Positions 12,101 to 24,078 of a DNA stretch of 64,000 bases are shown piece by piece. Origin of the DNA: Trichoplax adhaerens (Eukaryota; Placozoa; Uniplacotomia; Trichoplacea; Trichoplacidae). The stretch spans positions 55,857-119,856 of the forward strand of contig NW_002060971.1 of NCBI RefSeq assembly GCF_000150275.1. The letters run 5' to 3'. The notes beneath the pieces are model-generated. The model was not told the DNA's origin. It saw only the letters and a list, made by a program, of their open reading frames with translations, and did not search any database. Within the stretch, counting starts at the first letter, position 1. Each line of letters starts with the position of its first letter. A program made the position numbers and the translations under genes.

Positions 12101-15100
12101 CGAGCTCATTAGATTCCGGGGAATACGCTACCAAGACCTTGCAAACTGCCTTCCGTACTGTTCAAGAAAATATCCATGAATTAAAAGGTGATACAGAATA
12201 ATTTTCTCTCCATCGATCTATGTAATATCAGCTATGGATATTCATTTTGAGTATCTTATATACGGTTCTGATGAGCAATTAATACTTCTTAGGGCATATT
12301 AACAAAATCTTTATGTTTGATAAAGTAAGTTGACACCATAAAATGGAAGGAATCATAGTGACGAGAACGATCATAATTATTATAAGCAAATTATTTTGAC
12401 ATTGAAATCTATATTTCGCCTTGATGATATTTTCCTGCAATCCCTTACTAGGGATGCACTTTTTTAGTTATTTTTGGTATGCCAGGATTTAAGTGCGAAG
12501 ATGTTGCCAATCGCGCGGTTATTGCAGCCGCTCGTATTAAGGAAGGTATTGATCAACTCGATATTAGGTAAGCGCCTATTCCCTTCTCTTCCTTAATGTT
12601 CAAAGGACTTTAGCATGATGGATTCATTCTGTAATTATTTCTTCTCTTAATCATATATTTTATGATCAATGCCCTATAGTGATGAAATATCAATTGGTAT
12701 AGCAACGGGTAAAGTCTTTTGTGGTGTTGTCGGGCACGAATCATTCCGCCATGAATATACAGGTTGGAATGAATTACCTTAAAGCTAGCTGCAATCGAGA
12801 TTAAAGATAATTATTACACACTGCGATTCATTTCATTTGATTTTGCTACTTAAATCGGTGGCTAATGATTGTAATGAATAGCGTGAGTGGTTTTAGCTGG
12901 TTGTAACTTTGTTAAATTTTGACTGTAACATGATAGTTATTGGTAGGAAAGTCAATATGGCCGCCAGGCTAATGACCAATTACCGTGGCAAAATTATTTG
13001 TGATAAAGATACCTATGCAAACTCCAAACTTAAAAGATCCAATTTCCTTAATTTGCATCAGATTGATTTGAAAGGGATTGGTTTAGTGTCTCCATATGAA
13101 TATTCTCGAGATATAAAGTGAGTTATTATTTCTTTAGCTACCTTTTGCTGGTGATGAGTATTCCAGAACGTTAGTAAACCCACATACATTGCCGATGGAG
13201 AAGTTTAACTCCACTTTTCATATACAGTATGGCATTATTAAAATTTGTCACTACATTTGCGATACTTAAATCTTATATTTATGCGTAGTAATATGATGAG
13301 TAGAATAAAATTAATTTCTATTTGGGCCATAAACTTATTCTATACAAAGTGCAGTTATAATAAATCTATTGCTATTAAAGCAACTGTTAATTGAAAAGAA
13401 TTGACTATTAAGAGCTAATTTTGATGCCTCTGTATAGGAAAGATATTATGAAAGCTTGGGTGCAAGATATTCGCCAATTTAAATATCCGATGATAGGTAT
13501 ATTAGGGAAAAAACTGATCTAAATAACATTGATCTTGTTATTACAGCTACAGGAATAAAGACAGGTTACGAATTGAGGTTCAAAGTTGTGAAATGTCGTA
13601 ACATAAACCAATAGTTACATACAGATATTGATATTTCCAACTCTTAATGTGCTATAGGTCGTAGCAAGGAATTAAAAGATATAGAGGATAGACTTCAGCT
13701 GATGAAGAACGAGAATGATATGCAAAAAATCATCATTGAAGGAACGGATGGAATAGGCAAGAGTCGCTTACTTTACGCTGTTTCTAACATCGCTCAATCT
13801 ATGGGTTACAGGTAGATAATTTATTTCAATAATTACGCTAGAAATATTAAATAGAAGTAAGATCTACACGATTATAGCTGGATAGAGTGGAAATTAAAAC
13901 ATTGCTTTTAGTGGATTAAGTAGCTAGAATAAGCTAAGATTATGTGTGATTTTTTATAGGTCGATATTTCTAAGTTTTTAATCTCTAGTTGTGCATAATA
14001 TCGGATACAAGTTAGATTTTCTATTGCATTCAAATTTTCAATAGTATAATAATTTTTCGAAAAATTCAGCTCATAGTTGTCGTTCATTACTATTATCTAA
14101 AACTGAGTATAGTTTTAGATAGGACTTTTAACAGCATTAACATTTTTGAAATAGTGTAATATCGGCTGCTGGTGCATCGGATCATACGGATTCTCCGCTC
14201 TACTTGGCTCGAATGCTATTATTAAAAATTTTACATTTAGACATTTCTAATGAAAAAAAATCATTCGATCTAAATCAACTGGAAGCATCTTTATCACGCT
14301 ATCATTGGTACAGGGAAAATATTTGGTTTTGGAAAGAATTATTCAATTTACATGTAGGTTCAATAAACATTAATTTTAACAAATAGTCATTGGTTTATCC
14401 TATTGGCAATTCGATAGCCAAAGTCTGTCATTGTCAATTTAATCCTTAATGAAGGATCACGACTCTAATCCACTCTCATCTATATTACTAATGAAATGAA
14501 TAGCCTAAGGAAGACTATGAAAAACATGAAATAGATACAGCTTTACCAGAGCAGAATAAGAAAACTTCTCACGGAGAGATACTAAGTCGTACTCTACAGA
14601 GTGTAAGTATCTTTTAGATTGCTTATAGATAACGGAATTATCATGGCTAAAATTTTCAGTTCATTCCAATTCTATCTATTTCAATTTGGAATTGATATAG
14701 AATGTTAATTTACTTGCAAATAGTTGATTGAATTTAGCCACAACACTTTGATTTTCATCATTGACGATATCCAAGTTATTGATCAAGAATCCATACAAAT
14801 ATTGAATTATCTCTTACGCACTACCTTAGTTAAATTGGTAATAACGCGTAGTCTAATAGCCAATGAAATGCAACAAAATAAATTAGAAACTAAGAATGAC
14901 AACAGTAGCAAAAGAGAAACATTCTATATCCGGCTTGAAGGGCTTACCAAAGAAGAGCTTGTTAATTTTGCTTGCCAAGCATTAGAAGTAACCAAAATAA
15001 CTTCTTCATTACAACGTTTAATTACAAAATATCATCGAGGAGGTAAGACAAGATGAAATTTGTGCATCCATTTCAATATCTACTATCTACCTGCATCCTA

Positions 15101-18100
15101 GCAGTCATTTACTACCAATTAATAATCGTTTGGAGCAATTTGCGCCTTTAGGTGTTCCGCTATGGTGTGAAGATTTACTTCATTGCCTGCTTTACGATGG
15201 GTATATCCATATAGTGCGGGCTAAAGAATATGATAGGATCGATGTTCGTCGTCATTCTAGTTCCTCTACCGCTGGAAGTAGACGTAATTCTACCTTACTA
15301 CTACCTTCATTTTGGTTTCGACGAGCATCAACTCGAAGTGAAACAGATCAAGGTAGATTTAGCTTGAATAAATCATCTTCTTCACGATCAGGCTCATCTA
15401 TGGACGCTAGCCAGGATACTACCTCTAAAAAGAGTAGTATAGATCAAGCATCGACTAACCAACGCAGAATTGCGTTTGCTACTGCCAATCCTGACTATTT
15501 ACTCCCCTCCACATTAGAAGCAAATAACATTTGTGCCATTCCTAATGGCATTTCATTATCAGCTATTAGAATACCTGATCCGATAGCATGTAAGTTTCAT
15601 CAGCTGCTTTTAAAATTGGCTTTATACTATCTTAATTTTACTTGTCAGTTTTTTTATATGAGATTAGGTTAGATCTGATATAGCTTTACTTGCTAATAAC
15701 ATGCGATGATATAGGCGGATGGATTATCATCTTATTCTATACTTTGATATAGAAATATTTGCAAATCAATTCGTTTTATTATAGCTGCTGCTTGAATAAA
15801 GCAGATCAGATCTAATATACTTTTACCTGCTAATGTTATGCGATTAGATAGAGGGATGAATAAATCAGCATCTTATCCTATGCCGATATTGAATAAGTTT
15901 GCAAATCAATTCGTTTTACTATCGCTACTAGTTGAAAGAATTAGATCAGATCTAATATACCTTTACCTGATACTGTTATTCGATTAGATAAGCAGATAGA
16001 TTATGATTCTAGTCCATACTTTGATATGGAATAACTTTTGCAAATCAGTTAGTTTTACTATTACTGCTACTTGAACGAATCAGATCATATCTAATATACC
16101 TTTACCAGCTAGCGTTATAAGATCTTAGAGGCGGATGGACTATCATCCTATTTTGTAATTTTATACCTGCTGCTTGAATGAATACTGATAGCTGATTGCA
16201 ACATGCTCAGTAATGATGATATAGAGGAAATTAGTACACCATAGCAAAGTTAACGCTTTATTTTATTTATATTTTCACAAAATCAAATTGCATACCGGCA
16301 CTTTCTCATAATGAAATCAATTTATGTAGACATGTAGGTTTGAACAGGATAGATTTTAACACTAAATTTAAACTTTTTATTTTATATTTAGCCGCAATTC
16401 AAGTCAAAGTAGATAATTTATCACAATTAGATCAATTAATCATCAAACATGCTGCCGCAATTGGAGTTATCTTTACTCTAGATACTTTACATGAAATATT
16501 ATTAGTCAATCAAAGTATAACTTTGGATATACTGCAGCAATGCATTAACCGACTGAAAAAGAATCAGCTAATAGAATGCGGTTCCTTAAGCTATGGCCAA
16601 GTACAGGATCCATCGAAGCAATTCATATTGCAAAATTCATGCCAATGTCTAGAGAGAGAAAAGAAAGGATGCTATCAATTGCGTTTTTGTACTGATGGCA
16701 TACAGAGCACAATATATGAATTATTAACTACCGAACTTCGAAAAGATTTGCATACACGTATTGCAACTTATTTAGAATCAAGAGCATGTCAATGTCAGTC
16801 TTGTGGTGGAAGCCTATTTCAAACTTCTCATCGACCAGTATTTTATTTGTCCAATCGATATTCCATCGCAAGCCAGCATAGTTTAACTATGTATATCCCC
16901 AAAGATAACGATAAAAGTCAGCCTACGAAATTTAATACACCCAATCAAGATCAAATATTATATGGCCGAAAAAAAAGTAAAGCATTTCCTGATGCATTAT
17001 TTAAGCGCCGCCATACATTACAAACTGAATCGGAATTCTCTTCAAGAAAAAAGAATCATTCTAAACGTCGCTTTACGCTTCAGGAATTATCTAAACTTCA
17101 AGGTGATGAAGATAGCAATCGTTTAAGAACTGGTGTGAGTAAGCATCAGGAAACGAGTTCTACATCCAATCTGAATCATTTACAAATGAATAAAAGCAAT
17201 GCTATACGATTGGAAGAAATCAATGAGATTCATTTCGATAAGCATCATCAACAGGATGATGATCCTAAACCCTATCATGATATTCAAACTATGGATGAAA
17301 ATCCTTCTACCCTTGAAGATTCTAACATGAACAAGGGCTCGATAAGATTAGCAAGAAAAAGTAATCGACGCCGTTCTAGTAATCGCTATCGTCGAATTTC
17401 ATTGTCATTTTTACGTCAAAAACATGAACGAAGTCTGTCTTATAATACTAGAACTGGAGCTAAAAGCCAACCTTCATCGGCTACGAAATTAGCCTTGAAT
17501 CAAGTTAGTAGCATCCACGAAAGATTGGATAATCCTTCTCTTGAAGGAATGAAAGGTAGCAATCCGATCGAAGTAGCTATAATACAAGTTAGCCAATCTG
17601 TCTTGAAATTTAGCGATAGTATTACCTCAGATGAAATGGAAGGATATAATTGGAATCGCCGAAATCGAGTCAAGTCTAAATTAAAAAATAGTATGATTCG
17701 AAACAGTTGGCGTAAAAGCATCAAACTTATGTACCGAAAAGATCAATATAAATCGCCCAAATTGCCACAGCAGGCTTCATTCCAACTCGATGATTACGAA
17801 AGCTATCTTGATCAAAACAAACAGCCTGAATCTCTCTCAGTTAATAGAACGAGTTGTTACGATGACGTGAACTCAGCTAATCCAACATCCAAATGTAAAT
17901 GCGATATCATATTAAAATCAATCTATGAAGAATTAATCCACCATTGGCGTTTAGCCGGGAATACTACCAAAGTTTTCCGCTATTTAATTGAAAGAGGCGC
18001 TGGAATGATTAATACCTCACCTATTAGAGCTTTAAATTATTTACAAGAATCTAAAAAGTTGCTAATTCAAAATTTATCCCTCAAGCAATACTACCAAAAC

Positions 18101-21100
18101 GTCGATGATATCACAATTAGTCTACAGCTATCTATGCAACGTGGTGATAATAACGATTTATTTAAAGATGATCGATTGGATGTCAGTAAAGATGAACTAT
18201 TTCATTTAGAGCTACTGATAGGCCAGGTAATGTGGAAAATAAGTTCTATTTAAATGCAAATCGTGGCAGTGTTTTATTTGTAGAGTTTTTCTGCTTAAAT
18301 ATGGTATGCGATGCGTAGACTCCTTAGATTAACAATGATTGTTATTTTAGGCTTACTTAGCTAGCGATAATATCAATCGAGCAAAAGAACATTTCAGTCA
18401 ACTACTGAAGGAATTGAGTTGTCCACAGCCACAAAATTTAACAAAATGTAAGTGGCAAATACTAGTTCAACAAATTGTCCAAAAACACCATCGCCAGCTA
18501 CCGGAACAACACTCAGCGAATTCGAGGTAATAAATAACTCGTTAACAGATAAAAATATCATGTAATAGATTCTATATTCTAATTGGTTGTATAATTCATT
18601 AATCGTTAATACCGATAGAAAGATATCCATTTACAAGTAAATCCATACTCTATACATCCTAGATACTATGCTAGCCTTGAAATAGATATTCGCCATTTTG
18701 TTTGTTCATCACTAATTATACTTATACATTCGATTGTTGAATTACTTATGGCCATTATTAAATAATTTGTAATTTATATTATAATTTTCATCATAAATCG
18801 ATGGGCAAGTTGATATAAATCTTTCTTTTATTTTATATGCATCTCATATATTATTATATCATGAATAACTAATTAGTCATATTAGAAGTAGGCAACAATG
18901 CAATTGATATTTACCATTTTGTTGGGTGTAATAGCTTCACATTAATGATTTTCATTTGTGCTTTCGACTGGTAACCTATCTATAGCTATTGTCATTATAA
19001 ACTAATGGGCATGATCTTATGATGTTTCTCTCGAGCTATAGAACCGCGGAAGAAGAACTTAAAATTGCTCAAGCTAAATGCTTAGCTCATCTATATTACG
19101 TCCACCGCTTAAATAACGACAATACTCGTGCTTACGTGACTGCTCTGTTGCAAGTGAATAAAATAGAACAAGTTGACCAAGAAATTGATCAGGTCATATT
19201 TCTGAAAATACAATAAAAATAACCATTGATAATAATTGATATTTATACCATTTCTCGTGTATTGGCATAATGATTTAATATTTTTACCCTAGAGAATTAT
19301 TGCTTATGCAGAGTTAATTGAAATATCTTTCGATCGAAAAATTTATGAACTATCTGATCGTTTACAAGTGAAAGCCATGCAAAGGTATAGCTACAAAATT
19401 TTATTAAAGAATCTATAACAGGTCTGGCTTAAAATGCTAGGTTATAAATAGTGATTTTACCATTACTATAGTATCAAGGAATATGAAAATGAAATCAATG
19501 CTAAACTTCTAGAAGCTATGGTTCATTTGCAGAGTGTTCTGTTAGTCACCAAATTAGGTCGTGGATTATTGCAACAAGCAGTTGAACATGGTATGATAGA
19601 TCTTTGCATCATAGTTTAATGCTATAGTGAATTAGAAATAGCACTAATTTAAACTAAAAATCATCATCATCCTTGTAATTCTTATTGAATTGCTAGGCCA
19701 TCAAGCATTGAGGAAAGCTAACTTATTAGTAAGCATGGCTGATGACCAAGAAAACATAAAAGAAGAATCAAGTAATTTGTCAATTACCTCGACAATAAGG
19801 GCAAGATATAATACAGCCAGTAAATCCAATGCAGTGGCTTCCAAAATGTTAATTTTACCCATTATAGTTCAGGCACTTTTATTATCTGGCAGGTCTATAC
19901 TGGAAAAATTGTGATGTTAAATAGTGTTCTTGTTCTTCATATGATATTGAATAAGACTCTAAAATCTTTCTATTTTGTGAGAATAGTGAATCACTCTGCC
20001 ATGAACAAATTTTAAATCTAAAGTTATTAGCGGGAGAAAAGTCAGATATTTTTGGTTTAACCTGGTATCATTGCTGTTTACTAGACTTAAACTTAGAAAT
20101 AAGTAAGTAATCACTTCTGTTTGGATAGACATTTAAGATAGATATAGATTTTCAATGAATAGATTTTTATCACTATTTGCAGATCAACATATTGACGCAT
20201 ACTATACTTTTGCCAACTATGTTGGTCAAGTATTTTGTGAGAAAATTCGTGACGATGATACAATCTTATTTTACTACATCACTGCTAATCACGCATTATG
20301 GTAAGATTATTTCATTTTAACGACCTTACATCTTCTTTTTAGTTATACTATTACGGGATTCTTACTACAATTATTCCTATGATACTTAGGAATGCGAGAC
20401 ATAAATTATGGAAGATGGCAAACCAATATATAGAACTCGCTACAAGTTTGTATTTTAATCGTCTATTTTACAATATTATTTATTTTGCTCTTTCTCTCGA
20501 AGTCTTGTTAATTAATCTACTTTAAGTGATTTCATGGCCTTAATTAAGGAATATTTAATGTATATGATAGATATGGAATCAGAACACTTTACTATACTTC
20601 TACTGATTTTATTCTTTCCCTGATGTGCTATTAATTTACCTGCGCTAGTGATTTCATGACCTCAATTAAGGAATATTCAATATACGTGATAGATATGAAA
20701 CCAAAACACTTTACTATACTCCTGATATACTATTAATTTACCTACATTAATAACTTAATGACCCTAACTAAGGATTATATAATACATGGCAGATTTGGAA
20801 CCAAAATACTTTTCTATACTGATGGCAGCAAGAGCCTATAGTAAAATTGTTGAAGCTAATTTATTGTGTTGGGCACAGCAGAAAGGCAATAATAAATATA
20901 AGCTTCGTAGCAAAAAGGTACTATAGATTGGATTTATCCTTTGACATTTTAACAGTGAATGAATAACTATTAAAATTCACTTAATCAACAGTCGATGAAA
21001 ACATTGCATGCTATTTCGCGGAAATATCCTGTTATAAAGTCTCGTTGGAATCATTTACGAGCTTATGGAGCACTTATTGAAGGAAAAGAACGAAAAGCTA

Positions 21101-21255
21101 AAAAATATCTAGCAAAAGGCTTAATATCAGCTTCTATTCCTCAGGATCATCGATGGATCAAATGTAGCCAACAACACTGGTTTGGAATTAATGTAGATAA
21201 TTGCGGGGGCCAATTATTTCACTTACCTAAACCGAACGGAGATGATTCTATTTAA
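9131..21255 (+). CDS. ADCY10: Soluble (bicarbonate-responsive) adenylyl cyclase, about 28 exons, about 1935 aa
   Basis: Exons: 9131-9178 (tentative first exon), 9289-9409, 9989-10090, 10196-10234, 10322-10689, 10797-10854, 10963-11036, 12013-12187, 12293-12324, 12452-12567, 12680-12762, 12937-13117, 13438-13496, 13658-13811, 14155-14353, 14504-14602, 14724-15042, 15152-15589, 16392-18226, 18351-18526, 19042-19192, 19293-19384, 19472-19590, 19697-19892, 19987-20102, 20183-20300, 20842-20917, 20992-21255. All phases agree. The C1 domain keeps both metal aspartates (VDIKG|FTALCERY and ILKFAGDAILACW), the lysine before FAGDA and the arginine of IIDDMRRGQ that matches the bicarbonate-binding Arg in human sAC. 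C2 keeps the ribose/transition-state pair N and R in VNMAARLM. A P-loop NTPase follows (GTDGIGKSRLL; Walker B LIFIIDDIQ), then a helical/TPR-like tail. It makes cAMP from ATP in cytosol, cilia or organelles. It is longer than human sAC (about 1610 aa), mainly through Ser/Arg-rich inserts in exons 18 and 19. The first 16 codons end in a weak donor and are the least certain part. Confidence 0.93.
9630..9995 (+). repeat. Minisatellite built from an intron-exon junction of ADCY10
   Basis: Eight degenerate copies, spaced about 45-55 bp, of a unit reading approximately 'tttctcaattggataggatt' followed by 'tactgctct'. Copies lie near 9632, 9675, 9723, 9780, 9830, 9878, 9933 and 9980. In the last copy the 'tag' is the functional acceptor (9986-9988), and the following GATTTACTGCTCT encodes the start of the FTALCERY exon. 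The array fills the 3' part of the intron 9410-9988. Confidence 0.8.
15670..16160. repeat. Tandem repeat in ADCY10 intron 18, about 120-125 bp unit
   Basis: Four copies share 'cagatctaatatac', 'ctttacctgctaatgttat', 'gattagata', 'gcggatggattatcat' and 'gcaaatcaattcgttttact'. The array fills much of the intron between the Ser-rich exon ending at 15589 and the large exon starting at 16392. Confidence 0.8.
20500..20835. repeat. Tandem repeat in a late ADCY10 intron, about 110 bp unit
   Basis: Three copies share 'ctattaatttacct', 'gatttcatgacctcaatt', 'aaggaatattcaatata', 'gatagatatg' and 'aacactttactata'. The last copy runs almost up to the acceptor at 20841. Confidence 0.7.
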
Positions 21256-23730
21256 TTTAAGTAAGGACTGTAAGGTTGAGAAGGAAAATTATTAGAAGAT
21301 TTGCATCCAATTTTAAATAAATACTTATAATATTTTCTACTAAGGAAATTGAATGTTATCGAAATTTACAATATAAATGAATTTGATACTAGATATTAAG
21401 ATTTCCACAAAACATACTGTACATTTACTATAAAATAAGGATACGATGCATTGCATATATTAATTTAAATTTTAATTCTGGATATAGGTTACTGCGGCTG
21501 CCTTACCTATCGGTAGGGCTCAAGTTGTAATAGTTGGATTGCATTGAGGATTTTATAATATCTTATTTGCGTAATTGCGATAGTATTAATCATGTTTGCT
21601 ATTAATAAACTACGAGATTAATGCTTGAGGCAACTGGCTTATTAGATAATTTTAATTCCACTTATTCATGTATGTAACAGCAAGCCTTCATTGAAGTAAA
21701 CTGAATGAGCATTATAATAGCATTATAATGCATTATAAGGCAGCTCTAATACATTTTATTATTGAGTGGCCGCAATTCTAATACATAGATTTGCTATTAC
21801 TGAAAAAATAACTTTCGACTATTCATAAGAAGCCAGGACATACTTGTACTAATACCACACTGAATTTTTACCAAAAACTGTTATAAAAACCTGAAAAATT
21901 GGTGGCTCTCAGACTAAATACTGATGATTATAGTATTAGAGTGGAAAACACGGATGCAAGCGTCCGTATATAAACTTATAAATTCGATTAGTTTCACGGG
22001 ATCTGTCATCAACTATTATCATTATGCCTTATTCTGGAGGAAAGATACTTACGTAAATAAATTATTTATTTATAACGGATATAAGCCTGACTCTTTCATG
22101 ATTTTTTTAGTTTCTGAAGTGCGATAAAGTATCTTCTTAAAGATTCTACAAGAACTATAGTTTCTTGTATACTTCACTCTATTATATAAGATCATGAGCC
22201 TTTTAGAAGGGTAGTTCTTAGACGTTATAGTAGCAGTACTATATTCTTACTAGACCTTTCGACAGATTAGGGTAGTAATCTGTAGAAGCAACTCAAAGTA
22301 AGCGCTCACGTTAGACTAGTAAACTCGTTGGGAAGTAGTCCGTGACAGCCTTCTATTTTCATTTTTTAATACAGACAGTGGAAAGTTATTCTATTTTTAT
22401 TAATTTTATTATCTACCTAGGACTTATTTACAATACAGAAATGTTGTTTTAATCCCTGAAGCAAAAAAAGATAAGTTGGAGTGTGATTTGGTATAGTTAT
22501 TGCAACTTTATAAACTTTGTTGATATTCTACTTGATTTTGTAGTTATTGACGACGTTACTGCTAGAAAGCCAAAAATTGATCAAGAGACAAGACAGTTTA
22601 TCGCAAAGTAAGTCGGTCCAAATCTTAAAAAGGAGCTAAATAGAAATGATATTGGAATGTTATTCGTTATAAAGTAAATTAAAAAATTTTTTGATTCCAA
22701 CACGTATGTTTATTATTTCAATTTCAAGGTACAATTTCCTGACTACTGTTTATAATCTAAAACAGCTAATAAGCCATATCATTAAATTTAGCACAGACCA
22801 TGACATAGTGAATTCAATAAATGTTATCCTATACTAAAATGAAGCTAAAATAAGAATTTAACAGCAATTATGTTAATTTAAGGACAAATTCTTGTCCAAT
22901 TTTAGATGAGCTACATCGAAACATGAGATCGCGTTATTTAAATAAGAGCTAGTTTATTAACGAAGAATTATTAATATATTTAAATATCTAGCTATAATCT
23001 AACGATAGCCAAAAGTAACGGGCTGAGAAGAATCACGGCTGCAAGACGCAGCGCTAACCCTATCTCTAAAGCTGTGACTGCTCAATTTAATAAACATGTG
23101 TATAATTCTAATCGAAGTTTCTAAATGAAATATTTTATATCGTACAAGAGGTCTAATTCTAAGCACACTAAATAAGTATGAATTACGTTTTACTTGGGAA
23201 ATAGGAACTAAATTGGTTTTAATATTAGAGTTGAGGGAAACAAGTATATTTAATATGTGAAAGGCAACTTTAGGTGATTATTTAACGATTGTGCTTAAAA
23301 TACGAGTATATGGGCATTGATCACTTAAATATTATCTGCTCAAAATTGTAAACAGTTTTGCGGCAGTATATGGAAGATATGATGAATTCATAGAAATGTT
23401 CCCTTCTATTTCGCTAAAATATTCAAGATGAAGACATAACATGTTTATAATAGGCGAACAACATCAAGATGTGAAAAGTTGAAATTTTCTATAGGGTATT
23501 GGGTTAGATTTGACGGAGAATTTGCCTACCCATTGAAACTAACGAAAGCACAACTTCAAGTTAATAAAATTTCATCGCCACCAATAGAATAGCTATATCT
23601 ATGCAACCTAATCAATGAGATGGCTATGAAATATTCATCAGTTTAATCTATTGCTTTAATAGGTCATCCTTTCGATTGGAAATGCTTTATTCTTGATCTG
23701 GAGTAAAAATTTGATTTTATTTGAGATAGA
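21256..23730. other. Intergenic region with one orphan exon-like stretch
   Basis: No gene model could be built here. The only notable item is an exon-like segment at 22544-22607 (listed separately). The remainder is AT-rich and unremarkable, and includes the 3' ends of ADCY10 (plus) and the GPA2-like gene (minus). Confidence 0.4.
22544..22607 (+). other. Orphan exon candidate, unknown family
   Basis: A 64-nt stretch is preceded by a pyrimidine-rich acceptor (tttgtag) and followed by a consensus donor GTAAGT. One frame is open through it and would encode roughly VIDDVTARKPKIDQETRQFI. No partner exons with matching phase or family similarity were recognised nearby. It could be a remnant, an exon of an unrecognised gene or chance. 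Confidence 0.25.
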
Positions 23731-24078
23731 TTATGAATCTCCTTGACATGCACATTGGACGTGATAGGTAGCGCGGATGATCTTTTTAAATCCATTAGAG
23801 CCACATTTTAGTTGTAAAGGAACTGTAGTAGTGTTAATAGATTGACAACATCTGACAACCGGGCGATAAAAAGGAGGATCTATAGACGGGAATGAAGCAG
23901 AACTGCAGTAGCCAGCACAAGACTGAACAACTACACTGCCTGAACAAGTATCATCACCAATTTTTTCACGATGTCTAAAGATATGTGTAACTGGAAGACA
24001 AGTCTTACTAGCTCCATGGCAATGCTGATGAAAGCAAATGATTGCCACTAAACACCATAAAGCCAATTTATATACCAT
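23731..24078 (-). CDS. Secreted cystine-knot protein, glycoprotein hormone alpha-2 (GPA2)-like, 115 aa
   Basis: A single-exon reading frame starts at the ATG giving MVYKLALWCLVAIICF, a clear signal peptide with cleavage probably near CHGAS. The mature part has the cystine-knot layout C...C...C-A-G-Y-C...CC...C...C-A-C, with a C-x-G-x-C core and terminal C-x-C. The stretch QSCAGYCSSASFPS is close to the vertebrate and invertebrate GPA2 core (C-V-G-H-C-E-S-S-A-F-P-S), and the tandem CC and VPLQLKC also match. One N-glycosylation sequon (NTT) lies after CC, as in alpha subunits. GPA2 pairs with GPB5 as thyrostimulin, which activates leucine-rich-repeat GPCRs. Pairing here is inferred. An upstream in-frame ATG at 24165 would spoil the signal peptide, so the inner ATG was chosen. 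Confidence 0.85.
   Translation of the reverse strand: MVYKLALWCLVAIICFHQHCHGASKTCLPVTHIFRHREKIGDDTCSGSVVVQSCAGYCSSASFPSIDPPFYRPVVRCCQSINTTTVPLQLKCGSNGFKKIIRATYHVQCACQGDS

Noticed and set aside
17500-17724. Antisense open frame within the large sAC exon
   Set aside because: Opposite-strand shadow of an exon that is well supported by phase and alignment.
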